A stretch of DNA of 64,000 nucleotides from Lachnospiraceae bacterium (lineage in GTDB: Bacteria; Bacillota; Clostridia; Lachnospirales; Lachnospiraceae): positions 124,001 through 188,000 of the forward strand of contig CAJTDL010000007.1 of NCBI GenBank assembly GCA_910575035.1, given 5' to 3'. Every line of letters begins with the position of its first letter. Within the stretch, counting starts at the first letter, position 1. The position numbers and the translations under genes are program-made. Shown here in pieces: positions 27,152-34,906 of the stretch. Below the pieces are notes generated by a model. That model was not told where the DNA came from. It searched no databases and was given only the letters and a program-made list of their open reading frames with translations.

Positions 27152-28888
27152 CTATGCCTCCACACGCTCGATTGCCCCAAACTTACAAATCTGCATACAA
27201 AGCCCGCACCCATTGCACATGGTATCATCAATCACTATCGTGCCATTATCAGCCATTGTCAGCGCCGGACATCCAGGCTTCAGGCACATGCCGCATTTCT
27301 TACAGGCATCTGTTACTGGCTTGCATTTATATGGGAACACATTTTCCTTTAACAGGACGCAAGGGGACTTCGTAATAATCACAGAAACCGCATCCCTTGC
27401 TACTTCCTCCTTCACAACCTGCTCCAGCTTCTGTGTATCGAAGGCATCCACCTCCACCACATGCTCAATCCCCATAGCCTTACACAAATGGTAAATATTA
27501 ATAGCTGGGACAATTTCCCCTTTCAGAGTTTTGCCTGTAGCTGCATGGTCCTGATGGCCTGTCATTCCAGTGGTAGAATTGTCCAGGATGATAACTGTTC
27601 CTGTGGCCTGGTTGTAAGCCATGTTCATCAGAGAATTGACCCCTGTATGCATAAAGGTAGAATCGCCGATAACCGCTACCCAGTTTCTGATATACTCTTT
27701 CCCTTTCGCTTTTTCCATGCCATGGAGCGTAGAAATGCTGGCTCCCATACATACTGTAGTGTCAATCACGTTCAAGGGGGGCACTGCGCCAAGGGTATAA
27801 CATCCAATATCCCCTGCCGCATGAATCTTCAGGCGGCTCAAAACCGAGTACACGCTCCGATGGGGACATCCTGGGCAGAGGATGGGCGGCCTGGCCGGAA
27901 CCTGTGCTGGCGCTTTTAACTCTACCTGTTCATGAAGGATCTTTTCTCGGATCATATTGGCAGAATACTCACCCTGTACCGTAAATATTTCCTTCCCAAT
28001 GGCTTCGATTCCCCAGGATCTAACCTGCTCCTCAATCACTGGCTCAAGCTCCTCAAATATGTAAAGCTTCTCTACCTTGGAGGCAAATTCTTCGATCAGC
28101 TTCCGGGGCAGGGGATGCACCATGCCCAGCTTCAATACGGAGGCATTGGGACAGGCTTCCTTAACATATTGGTAGGGTATACCGCTTGTGATAAAGCCAA
28201 TGGAAGTATCATTGTATTCTGCACGGTTAATGGGGAAGCCGCTCCCATCATCCGCCAAATCCTTCATCCGCTTTTCCACATAGATATGGCGGCCAATGGC
28301 GTTACCCGGCATCATAACGTACTTTCCAGGATCCCTTTTATAAGGCTTATCTTCTACTTCCACACGTTCCTCCAGGGTAACTGTGCCCTGGGAATGAGCC
28401 AAACGGGTGGTAGTCCTTACAATAACAGGAGTATCATATTTCTCGCTTAAATCATAAGCAAACTTTACAAAATCCTTAGCTTCCTGGCTGTCAGAAGGCT
28501 CTAAGACCGGCACCAGGGCAGCCCTTGCCACGCATCTGGTATCCTGCTCATTCTGAGAGCTGTACAATCCTGGGTCGTCTGCAGCCACCAAGACTAATCC
28601 GCCATTCACCCCACAATAGGAAACCGTATACAGCGGGTCGCTTGCCACATTTACGCCCACATGCTTCATAGAAGCCATAGAACGCACGCCGCTGATGGAA
28701 GCGCCTATAGCCACCTCTGCAGCTACCTTCTCATTTGGGGACCATTCTGCGTAAATCTCGTCATATAAGGCAATATTTTCACTAATTTCCGTGCTGGGCG
28801 TGCCGGGATATGCAGCAGATACCTTTACCCCTGCCTCATATGCGCCCCTGGCAATCGCCTCATTTCCCAGCATGATTTTTTTCTCCAT
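27152..28888 (-). CDS. iorA: Indolepyruvate:ferredoxin oxidoreductase alpha subunit
   Basis: 578 residues. The N-terminal pyrimidine-binding domain starts 'LGNEAIARGAYEAGVKV' with 'AYPGTPSTEI'; the TPP-binding domain has 'CPGCPHRS' and 'GDIGCYTLGAVPP'. Two 4Fe-4S clusters at the C-terminus are bound by 'CKKCGMCLKPGCP' and 'CNGCGLCMQICKFG'. It acts with IorB in aromatic amino acid fermentation, giving reduced ferredoxin. AAGGAGGAG precedes the ATG at 28888. Confidence 0.96.
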   Translation of the reverse strand: MEKKIMLGNEAIARGAYEAGVKVSAAYPGTPSTEISENIALYDEIYAEWSPNEKVAAEVAIGASISGVRSMASMKHVGVNVASDPLYTVSYCGVNGGLVLVAADDPGLYSSQNEQDTRCVARAALVPVLEPSDSQEAKDFVKFAYDLSEKYDTPVIVRTTTRLAHSQGTVTLEERVEVEDKPYKRDPGKYVMMPGNAIGRHIYVEKRMKDLADDGSGFPINRAEYNDTSIGFITSGIPYQYVKEACPNASVLKLGMVHPLPRKLIEEFASKVEKLYIFEELEPVIEEQVRSWGIEAIGKEIFTVQGEYSANMIREKILHEQVELKAPAQVPARPPILCPGCPHRSVYSVLSRLKIHAAGDIGCYTLGAVPPLNVIDTTVCMGASISTLHGMEKAKGKEYIRNWVAVIGDSTFMHTGVNSLMNMAYNQATGTVIILDNSTTGMTGHQDHAATGKTLKGEIVPAINIYHLCKAMGIEHVVEVDAFDTQKLEQVVKEEVARDAVSVIITKSPCVLLKENVFPYKCKPVTDACKKCGMCLKPGCPALTMADNGTIVIDDTMCNGCGLCMQICKFGAIERVEA

Positions 28889-29118
28889 GTTCTCCTCCTT
28901 CTATGTGATACCCGTATCTGTTCCCTATTTCACAGATACTGATTTCCAACATTTTCTAAATTGACCAAAAATCACTTTTCTGAAAATTGGCGCTTTAGCT
29001 ATTTTACCATATATCTCTCCCATATTCTACAAAAATTTGCATCTTTTTATTAACTTTTTAAAGCAGTAAAGTAAATAGGTGGCAATTATTACAAATAGTT
29101 GCCAAATAATTAGGAAAA
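28889..29118. other. AT-rich spacer upstream of iorA
   Basis: The stretch between the iorA start and the secDF terminator has no gene. It must hold the iorA promoter. I see several AT-rich hexamers but no pair with convincing spacing. Confidence 0.3.
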
Positions 29119-29154
29119 GAAGGCAAGAACATGCCATAACAGCTTCTTGCCTTC
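29119..29154 (-). terminator. Intrinsic terminator of secDF
   Basis: Perfect 11-bp arms GAAGGCAAGAA (29119-29129) and TTCTTGCCTTC (29144-29154), 14-nt loop. Read on the minus strand the hairpin is followed by TTTTCC, about 45 bp after the secDF stop codon. Confidence 0.75.
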
Positions 29155-29200
29155 TTTCAATTCAATTATCAATATGAAATCAAACTATATTTGCAGGAAT

Positions 29201-31345
29201 TTATTTCTTTGCAAACTTTGTACGGAATACATACCACAATGCGCCTGTAATACATACAGAAGAATACCCGCCGCAGATAATGCCCGCCATCAGCGGAAGA
29301 GCAAATTCCTTAATGGATGTCACACCCAGAATAAAGATCATAAATACCATAATGAAGGTTGTCAGGGAAGTATTGATACTTCTGGACAAGGTCTGGGTAA
29401 TACTGCTGTTCACAATTTCCTTCAGAATCTCTGGGTCATTCTTGCGTGAGCCGCCAAGGTTCTCACGGATGCGGTCAAAGATAACGATGGTCGCATTGAT
29501 GGAGTAACCTACGATAGTCAGCATACATGCGATAAAGGTGTTACCTACGGAAACCCTTGCAATAGCATAGAATGCCAGCACTACCAGTACGTCATGGATC
29601 AGGGCAATTACGGCGCTTCCTGCAAAACGGATATCCTTAAACCGGAACCAAATATAAATCAGCATACAAATCGTGGATATGATCACTGCCCAGATGGCAT
29701 CGGATTTCATCTCAGAACTTACCGTAGAACTGATATTCTCTGCAGTAATTCCATCTTCGCTTACGCCAAACTGATCAACCATTGCCTGGTTTAGGGATTC
29801 CCTCTCTGCCAATTCCAAGGAACGTGTCTTAATCACCACCTGGTTGGTTCCTTCGATCTTCTGTGTCTGGACATTTCCATCCCCAGTAATCCCTTCTATA
29901 ACCGGAACAATCTTTGCATCAATGTCAGCAATAGAATATTCTTCATTAAAGGTTACGGTTGTGGACGTACCGCCTACAAAATCCAGGCTATAGTTCAATA
30001 TATTGCCATCGTTGGCAGTGTTAATGCCCATCCCGACAAAGCCAGCCACAATCAGCACCAGGGAAATGGCAAAACAAATGTTGCGCTTTCCAAGGAAATT
30101 AATAGTCTTGCGCTCTTTGGTGGCACCATAGAGCTTGGCATCCCTCAGTCCCAATGCATAGAAGCATTTCATCAGCCAACGGGTCACTACCAATGCTGTG
30201 AACATGGACAGTACGATACCGATTCCCAGAGTGTAGGCAAAGCCTTTTACTGTTCCAGAACCGCGAAGGCCTAATACAATCGCTGCAATCAGGGTAGTGA
30301 TATTGCCATCCACAATTGCTGACAATGCTTTTTCATATCCAATCTTCATGGCAGCATTTACGGATTTGCCAGCTCCAATCTCTTCCCGAATACGGGCAAA
30401 GATAATAACGTTGGCATCCACTGCCATACCAATGGACAGGATAATACCTGCAATACCTGGCAAGGTCAAGGTAATATCAAACAGCCACAGCGCAAATACT
30501 GTCAACGCAGAGTATAAAATCAATGCAAGGCTGGCCGTAAAGCCAGGAACCAGATACATCACGATCATAAAGAGCATTACAAGCACAAGGCCGATGGCTG
30601 CTGCTTTCAAGCTGGTGGAAATGGCTTCCTCACCTAACTGTGCGCCTACTACCTTTGAATGCAGTTCCTCTAATTCCAGGGAAAGGGAACCGATACGGAT
30701 GGTGGAAGCCAGTTCTTCTGCCGCCTCAAAACTCTCCATCCCGTCAATCTGCGCTGTGCCGCCAGAAATTGCCTCCTTTACATTGGGGGCGCTGATAGTC
30801 TCTCCATCGTATACGATTGGCATAGCTTTTCCTACATTGTTGGCGGTGGCTTCAGCGAACTTCTGTGCGCCTTCGTCTGTCAATGTCAGCTCTACCACAT
30901 ATTCCCGGTTGCCCATCTGGTTATTATAAGTGCCTCCTTGGGCATTCTGAATGTCTGTACCTGTCAGAAGGGTATTGCCGTCTTCATCCTGGAACTCCAG
31001 GGAACCCGGCTTTCCTAATTCTTCCAAAATATGGTTTGCATCGGAAACGCCTGGGATTTCAATGTTAATACGGTTATTCCCTTCCTGGTATACGGTAGAT
31101 TCTGTGCTGTATACCTCCACACGTTTCTGCAGCTTGTAAACTGTGTCACTCATGTCTTCTGCAGATGGATTGTCTTCCACTGCCTGGTAGGTGATGCTGA
31201 CACCGCCTGCAAGGTCCAGTCCCAGCTTGATGTTACGGCTTTCCCCTACGCCAACCGTTGAGATAATGGTTCCTGCATACCAGGACATACCTGCCATAAT
31301 TGCCAGAATCAGAACCAAAATCCCCAGAGCTTTGCTTTTTTTCAT
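29201..31345 (-). CDS. secDF: SecD-SecF fusion, preprotein translocase accessory subunit
   Basis: 714 residues from the ATG at 31345 (MKKSKALGILVLI) with AAGGAGAGG upstream. The SecD half (about 1-420) has the 'LGLDLAGGVSITYQ' D1 motif, a periplasmic-type P1 domain and six hydrophobic segments ('GMAVDANVIIFARIREE', D4). The SecF half (about 430-714) has 'YSLDFVGGTSTTV' and 'IVGYSINATIVIFDRIREN'. SecDF uses the proton or sodium gradient to pull exported proteins through SecYEG. A fused SecDF is common in Firmicutes. It is 121 bp downstream of scfB on the same strand; a terminator follows it. Frequent linkage of SecDF with SCIFF genes is noted as family knowledge and not proof of a joint function. 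Confidence 0.96.
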   Translation of the reverse strand: MKKSKALGILVLILAIMAGMSWYAGTIISTVGVGESRNIKLGLDLAGGVSITYQAVEDNPSAEDMSDTVYKLQKRVEVYSTESTVYQEGNNRINIEIPGVSDANHILEELGKPGSLEFQDEDGNTLLTGTDIQNAQGGTYNNQMGNREYVVELTLTDEGAQKFAEATANNVGKAMPIVYDGETISAPNVKEAISGGTAQIDGMESFEAAEELASTIRIGSLSLELEELHSKVVGAQLGEEAISTSLKAAAIGLVLVMLFMIVMYLVPGFTASLALILYSALTVFALWLFDITLTLPGIAGIILSIGMAVDANVIIFARIREEIGAGKSVNAAMKIGYEKALSAIVDGNITTLIAAIVLGLRGSGTVKGFAYTLGIGIVLSMFTALVVTRWLMKCFYALGLRDAKLYGATKERKTINFLGKRNICFAISLVLIVAGFVGMGINTANDGNILNYSLDFVGGTSTTVTFNEEYSIADIDAKIVPVIEGITGDGNVQTQKIEGTNQVVIKTRSLELAERESLNQAMVDQFGVSEDGITAENISSTVSSEMKSDAIWAVIISTICMLIYIWFRFKDIRFAGSAVIALIHDVLVVLAFYAIARVSVGNTFIACMLTIVGYSINATIVIFDRIRENLGGSRKNDPEILKEIVNSSITQTLSRSINTSLTTFIMVFMIFILGVTSIKEFALPLMAGIICGGYSSVCITGALWYVFRTKFAKK

Positions 31346-31466
31346 GGTTTTTCCTCTCCTTGTTATTTCTTGCCGCTCCTTACAGCCGGGCTGGCTATGG
31401 GCGGCCACTCTCATTTTAATGCCTGGCTTTCCCTCTGCCTAAGATACTAGGCCTGCCAGATATGGC

Positions 31467-32834
31467 TTACAACTGCCCATCATCCTCTGCCAAGGCAGCT
31501 TTTATCATAATGGCACACTCAATCCGCTTTTTCTGCAGCTGGCAGCCAATATCATAAACATCTGTGATGTTCCCGTGGAAATGATAGGAATTGGCCGCGC
31601 AGCCGCCACTGCAGTAGAACCTGGCAAAGCAGTCCCTGCATTTTTCCTTGGCATATACATTGCACTGCTTAAATTCCTTTTGAAGCTGTGTATTTTTGAC
31701 GCCTTCTGTTACATTTCCCATAAGGAACGGCTCACTGCCCACAAACTGATGGCAGGGATACAGATCCCCCCATGGCGTAACTGCAAGGTACTCCGTGCCG
31801 GATCCGCAGCCAGAAAGGCGTTTTGCCACGCAAGGGCCGCCTTCCAAATCTATCATAAAATGGAAGAATTGGAAGGGCTTTCCCTCCCGCTGCCGTCGGA
31901 TCACCTCTGCCGCAAGCTTGTCATATTCTTCAAAAAGCTGAGGCAGATCCTCCTGGCGCAATGCGTAATCTTCCTTTGGCTCAGCCACCACAGGCTCCAC
32001 AGAAATCTGCTGAAAGCCTAAATCAGCCAAATGCAGTACATCCTTGGAAAAATCCAGGTTGTGGTGGGTAAATGTCCCACGCACATAGTATTTCTCCTGG
32101 TGCCTGCTCTCAGCAAACTTCTGGAATTTTGGCACGATCAGGCCATAGCTGCCTGCGCCTTTACGGAATGGGCGCATCCTGTCATTGACTTCCTTACGGC
32201 CGTCAATGCTCAAAACCACATTAGCCATTTCCTGGTTGGCAAATTCCATAACCTCGTCATTCAGGAGCACTCCGTTGGTGGTCAGGGTGAAGCGGAAATT
32301 CTTGTTATAGATCTTCTCCTGTTCCCTGCCATAGGCCACCAATTGCTTTACCACTTCGAAATTCATCAATGGCTCGCCACCAAAAAAGTCAACCTCCAGG
32401 TTGCGGCGATTGCCAGAATTGGCAATTAGAAAATCCAGGGCTGCCTTCCCCACCTCAAAGGTCATTAACGCCCGCCTGCCATGATATTCGCCTTCCTCTG
32501 CAAAGCAGTAGCGGCAGGCCAGGTTACAATCGTGGGCAATGTGTAAGCACAATGCCTTTACGACAGTGGGGCGGTCTTTGAACTGGCCAATATAATCCTC
32601 GTATTCATCCTTTGTGAAAAGCTGGCCAGATTCCGCTAAGGCCTGTATTTCCTCGTAGCATTCGAAGATATCTGATTCTGGATAGCTTTGCTTTAGCTTG
32701 TCCCGAATCTCTTCCTTGGTATGGGCTTCGAACAAGGGGACCATATCATATGTAATATCATCCACCACATGCACGGAGCCGCTGTTCACATCCAGGACGA
32801 TATTATATCCGTTGTTCTTATATTGATGAACCAC
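31467..32834 (-). CDS. scfB: Radical-SAM thioether-forming maturase of the SCIFF peptide
   Basis: 455 residues, GTG start at 32834 with GGAG 6 bp upstream. An N-terminal peptide-binding (RRE-like) part (1-90) precedes the radical SAM domain with the cluster motif 'CNLACRYCF' (about 100), 'DFFGGEPLMNF' and 'LTTNGVLL'. The C-terminal SPASM domain holds auxiliary 4Fe-4S clusters: 'GCGSGTEYLAVTPWGDLYPC' and 'CRDCFARFYCSGGC'. Maturases of this family make Cys-sulfur to alpha-carbon (sactionine/ranthionine) links in the SCIFF peptide. The precursor is encoded 134 bp upstream (32969-33109), which fixes the assignment. Confidence 0.95.
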   Translation of the reverse strand: MVHQYKNNGYNIVLDVNSGSVHVVDDITYDMVPLFEAHTKEEIRDKLKQSYPESDIFECYEEIQALAESGQLFTKDEYEDYIGQFKDRPTVVKALCLHIAHDCNLACRYCFAEEGEYHGRRALMTFEVGKAALDFLIANSGNRRNLEVDFFGGEPLMNFEVVKQLVAYGREQEKIYNKNFRFTLTTNGVLLNDEVMEFANQEMANVVLSIDGRKEVNDRMRPFRKGAGSYGLIVPKFQKFAESRHQEKYYVRGTFTHHNLDFSKDVLHLADLGFQQISVEPVVAEPKEDYALRQEDLPQLFEEYDKLAAEVIRRQREGKPFQFFHFMIDLEGGPCVAKRLSGCGSGTEYLAVTPWGDLYPCHQFVGSEPFLMGNVTEGVKNTQLQKEFKQCNVYAKEKCRDCFARFYCSGGCAANSYHFHGNITDVYDIGCQLQKKRIECAIMIKAALAEDDGQL

Positions 32835-32907
32835 TGAAAACTCCTTTCCTTACGCTTAGGGGGCAGATTGCATGCTGCCGCTTCTTCCACAACGATAACG
32901 CACAAAT

Positions 32908-32932
32908 GACCGCTCGTTGAAAGCGAACGGTC
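32908..32932 (-). promoter_or_regulatory. Hairpin between the SCIFF peptide and its maturase
   Basis: Arms GACCGCTCG (32908-32916) and CGAACGGTC (32924-32932), nine pairs with one G-T, loop of 7. It lies between the scfA stop and the scfB start. The U-tract is weak, so it may be a partial terminator or an RNA-end stabiliser that keeps peptide mRNA in excess. That role is inferred. Confidence 0.5.
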
Positions 32933-32968
32933 CATGCTTAACATCTTATGGTATCACGTATTTGAAAA

Positions 32969-33109
32969 TTATTTGTTCTCACAGCTCTGATTTCCCACTG
33001 TGCAACTGGTCTTGCATGCGGACTGGCAGGATGTCTGACATTCTCCGCAGCCGCCTTTCTTTACCGTGTTCTGCAATTTTTTCGTGTTCAATGTCTTGAT
33101 ATGTTTCAT
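32969..33109 (-). CDS. scfA: SCIFF (six cysteines in forty-five residues) peptide precursor
   Basis: 46 residues, start at 33109 behind AAAGGATG; too short for a length-based gene finder. It begins MKHIKTLNTKKLQNTVKKGG and ends CTVGNQSCENK. Cys are at 21, 24, 28, 32, 36 and 43, exactly six, with a basic N-terminal leader that the maturase binds. SCIFF peptides are near-universal in Clostridia, processed by a dedicated radical-SAM enzyme to thioether-crosslinked forms whose function is unknown. The maturase gene follows directly. Confidence 0.96.
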   Translation of the reverse strand: MKHIKTLNTKKLQNTVKKGGCGECQTSCQSACKTSCTVGNQSCENK

Positions 33110-33168
33110 TGTATCATCCTTTCTATAATTTCATAAAATTATTCATGAGGGTATTATGTCCAAACTGG

Positions 33169-33197
33169 ATTATACCACACTTTTTTTCAAATGGAAA
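33169..33197 (-). promoter_or_regulatory. Promoter of scfA-scfB
   Basis: Minus strand: extended -10 TGGTATAAT with the hexamer at 33169-33174, 17-bp spacer, and a weak -35 TTTCCA at 33192-33197. It lies 60 bp before the scfA start codon. Confidence 0.55.
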
Positions 33198-33238
33198 GCA
33201 AAAAATTAAAAAAGGCGCTTCCCGCACCTGCTATTGAT

Positions 33239-33379
33239 GTTACTATTCACGGCTCGAAGCCGCTCATAGCAGTAATTCGGGGCGATATTTTAAATTTTTC
33301 TGCGCGAAATCACCAATCACTACTGAATCATACCTCATGGAATGCACAGTTCAGAGCATTCCTGAGCCATGAATAGCAA
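33239..33379. repeat. Interspersed palindromic element, copy B
   Basis: Starts GTTACTATTCACGGCTC and ends GAGCCATGAATAGCAAC, which is the reverse complement with two mismatches. The inner hairpin is GGAATGC...GCATTCC. It shares most of its length with copy A at 22971-23112 (common blocks GGGGCGATATTT, TGCGC, CTGAATCAT, GCATTCCTGA). It fills the spacer between scfA and the Rpn-type gene, where I see no gene. Confidence 0.75.
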
Positions 33380-33421
33380 CCTATTGATTACAGAGCGAGA
33401 TAGATTTCAGGAAACAATCTG

Positions 33422-34471
33422 CTACAGATACTCCCTTGCCTCTGCCTCAGAAAGCCCATAATTTTTTACAATTGCCAGCTCAATCTCAGCATCTCCATGC
33501 CCAAAATCCCGAAGCGCTCCAATCATCCCCCGTATTCCTTTTTCTATCCCTTTTTCCATCCCTTTTTCCATCCCTTTTTCCATCCCTTTTTCCATCCCCT
33601 TTTCCATCCCCTTTTCCATCCCTTTTTCCATCCCCTTTTCCATCCCTTTTTCCATCCCTTCTTCCATCCCCCTTTTTATCCCTTTCTCTAATCCTTCTGC
33701 CATTCCTATTTCCATACCTTCCTCTATTCCTTTTTCCATCCCTTCTTTACGGATCCTCTCATACACTGGCTGAAGCTGCGGTTCAAAAATTTCCATTAAT
33801 GATTCAAACATATCAACATCTCCCTTCCATTTTTCTATTACATTCCTGTTTGCTTCTAAGGCCACCTCCAAAACCGAATCAGCCAATTCCCGGTCAGACG
33901 CCTCTTCTAACTCTTCCCTACTGTCCATTAGATCACAGATTTCCTGCTCCCTAAGATTACCTGACAAATATTTCAGCCAAATATGGGAACTTTTGCTCAA
34001 TTCCTTTGTGACTACAATCTGGGTAGGAAACCAAACTCTTGTTTCTATCCGATAAATTCCTGGATACGGCTTTGTTAAGGCATACCCATACTCGTTAAAG
34101 TGCTCAAAAAGCTTCCGTGGCTTTGCCTCCCGCACAATGGTCACGGTTATATCTTCTGCCTTTCTTTCATTCAAAGTCCGGCCATAGGATTTATAAAGCC
34201 CTGCATATGCCCCACATTTATAAAATACATCTATATTCAGCCCATCCCTTGGAGATTTATACTCTATAATATTATGCCCTTTAAAGAAGCTCCCTATTTC
34301 ATTTGCAATCTTAGCAGAGCCGTTCTTCTTAATGATCAAAAGGTCAATTTCCAATGGCTTGGTATTCAGGTTATGCTCACTTTCAAATTCCAAATCGTTC
34401 CTATTAGCCATAAATTCCAGATTCATAGCAGCTACAAAACCAGGATGCCATTGTATCTTTGTATCACCCAT
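33422..34471 (-). CDS. PD-(D/E)XK (Rpn/PDDEXK transposase-like) nuclease family protein
   Basis: 349 residues. The N-terminal half is a PD-(D/E)XK nuclease core with D43 in 'LEIDLLIIKK' and E70-x-K72 in 'IIEYKSPRDGLNI'. This arrangement and the 'GIYRIETRVWFPTQIVVT' segment are those of the Rpn/PDDEXK putative-transposase family, which promote RecA-independent recombination in E. coli. Residues about 240-320 are a nearly pure repeat of 'GMEKGMEKGMEK', giving a long helical charged stretch. The C-terminus 'ALRDFGHGDAEIELAIVKN' is normal for the family. AAAGGAG lies before the ATG at 34471. The repeat is variable by slippage in unit number and would alter only linker length. Confidence 0.85.
   Translation of the reverse strand: MGDTKIQWHPGFVAAMNLEFMANRNDLEFESEHNLNTKPLEIDLLIIKKNGSAKIANEIGSFFKGHNIIEYKSPRDGLNIDVFYKCGAYAGLYKSYGRTLNERKAEDITVTIVREAKPRKLFEHFNEYGYALTKPYPGIYRIETRVWFPTQIVVTKELSKSSHIWLKYLSGNLREQEICDLMDSREELEEASDRELADSVLEVALEANRNVIEKWKGDVDMFESLMEIFEPQLQPVYERIRKEGMEKGIEEGMEIGMAEGLEKGIKRGMEEGMEKGMEKGMEKGMEKGMEKGMEKGMEKGMEKGMEKGIEKGIRGMIGALRDFGHGDAEIELAIVKNYGLSEAEAREYL
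33537..33681. repeat. 12-bp microsatellite in the Rpn-type gene
   Basis: About eleven copies of the 12-bp word TCCCTTTTTCCA, with C-for-T variants, in frame, giving repeated GMEK. The unit is a multiple of three, so changes in copy number keep the reading frame. Confidence 0.9.
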
Positions 34472-34543
34472 AATATCAGCTCCTTTATTTCTTTACATTA
34501 TAGCATAATCCAAAAATAATACAACTCTGAAAAAGCGCAGTTT

Positions 34544-34580
34544 GTTCATATATTCTTTACACAATTCTCATATTATGAAC
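34544..34580. promoter_or_regulatory. Inverted repeat upstream of the Rpn-type gene, operator-like
   Basis: GTTCATA (34544-34550) and TATGAAC (34574-34580) form 7-bp arms in an AT-rich region 73 bp upstream of the start codon at 34471. It may be an operator, but the arms are short and no factor can be named. Confidence 0.35.
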
Positions 34581-34673
34581 ACACACAGGTCACATTTTTC
34601 TTCTATACTACTAACCATAGAAGAAAGCCATTACCAAAATTAATTGGTTGCTTCTCAATTATCTTTTTCATAG

Positions 34674-34691
34674 CCTTGCCGAAAGGCAAGG
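34674..34691. other. GAAA-loop hairpin in the spacer
   Basis: CCTTGCC-GAAA-GGCAAGG: perfect 7-bp stem with a GNRA loop, within the 435-bp spacer between the Rpn-type gene and mutY. On the minus strand the hairpin separates a GGGAGG from a 22-codon open frame starting MKKIIEKQPINF. No gene of normal size is seen in the spacer. Confidence 0.4.
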
Positions 34692-34745
34692 TCCTCCCGC
34701 TTATACAGTGTATCCTCACTTTTTTATATAAATCTTTTTCATATT

Positions 34746-34776
34746 GAAAGCCGATACAGAATCTGTATCGGCTTTC
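34746..34776. terminator. Long perfect palindrome, possible terminator downstream of mutY
   Basis: GAAAGCCGATACAG pairs with CTGTATCGGCTTTC in full, leaving a loop of only three bases. On the minus strand the U-tract after it is poor (AATATGAAAAAG), so a factor-independent terminator is possible but not typical. It is about 130 bp after the mutY stop. Confidence 0.45.
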
Positions 34777-34781
34777 TCCAT

Positions 34782-34841
34782 TTCCATTGCCTGCGTACTT
34801 CTATTGTCCCCTTCCATTGCCTGCATACTTCTATTGTCCCC
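34782..34841. repeat. 30-bp tandem repeat, two copies
   Basis: TTCCATTGCCTGC(A/G)TACTTC... occurs at 34782 and 34812, exactly 30 bp apart, with a single base difference. It lies between the palindrome and the mutY stop codon, in non-coding sequence. Confidence 0.8.
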
Positions 34842-34906
34842 TTGGTAAGTTCCATGCCTATATAGCAAACGCCTGATCCAATGTTATGAATCAGGGCGCC
34901 ACATGA

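Noticed and set aside
33537-33681. Plus-strand Phe/Pro/His-rich frame in the 12-bp repeat
   Set aside because: Product of the microsatellite read on the wrong strand.
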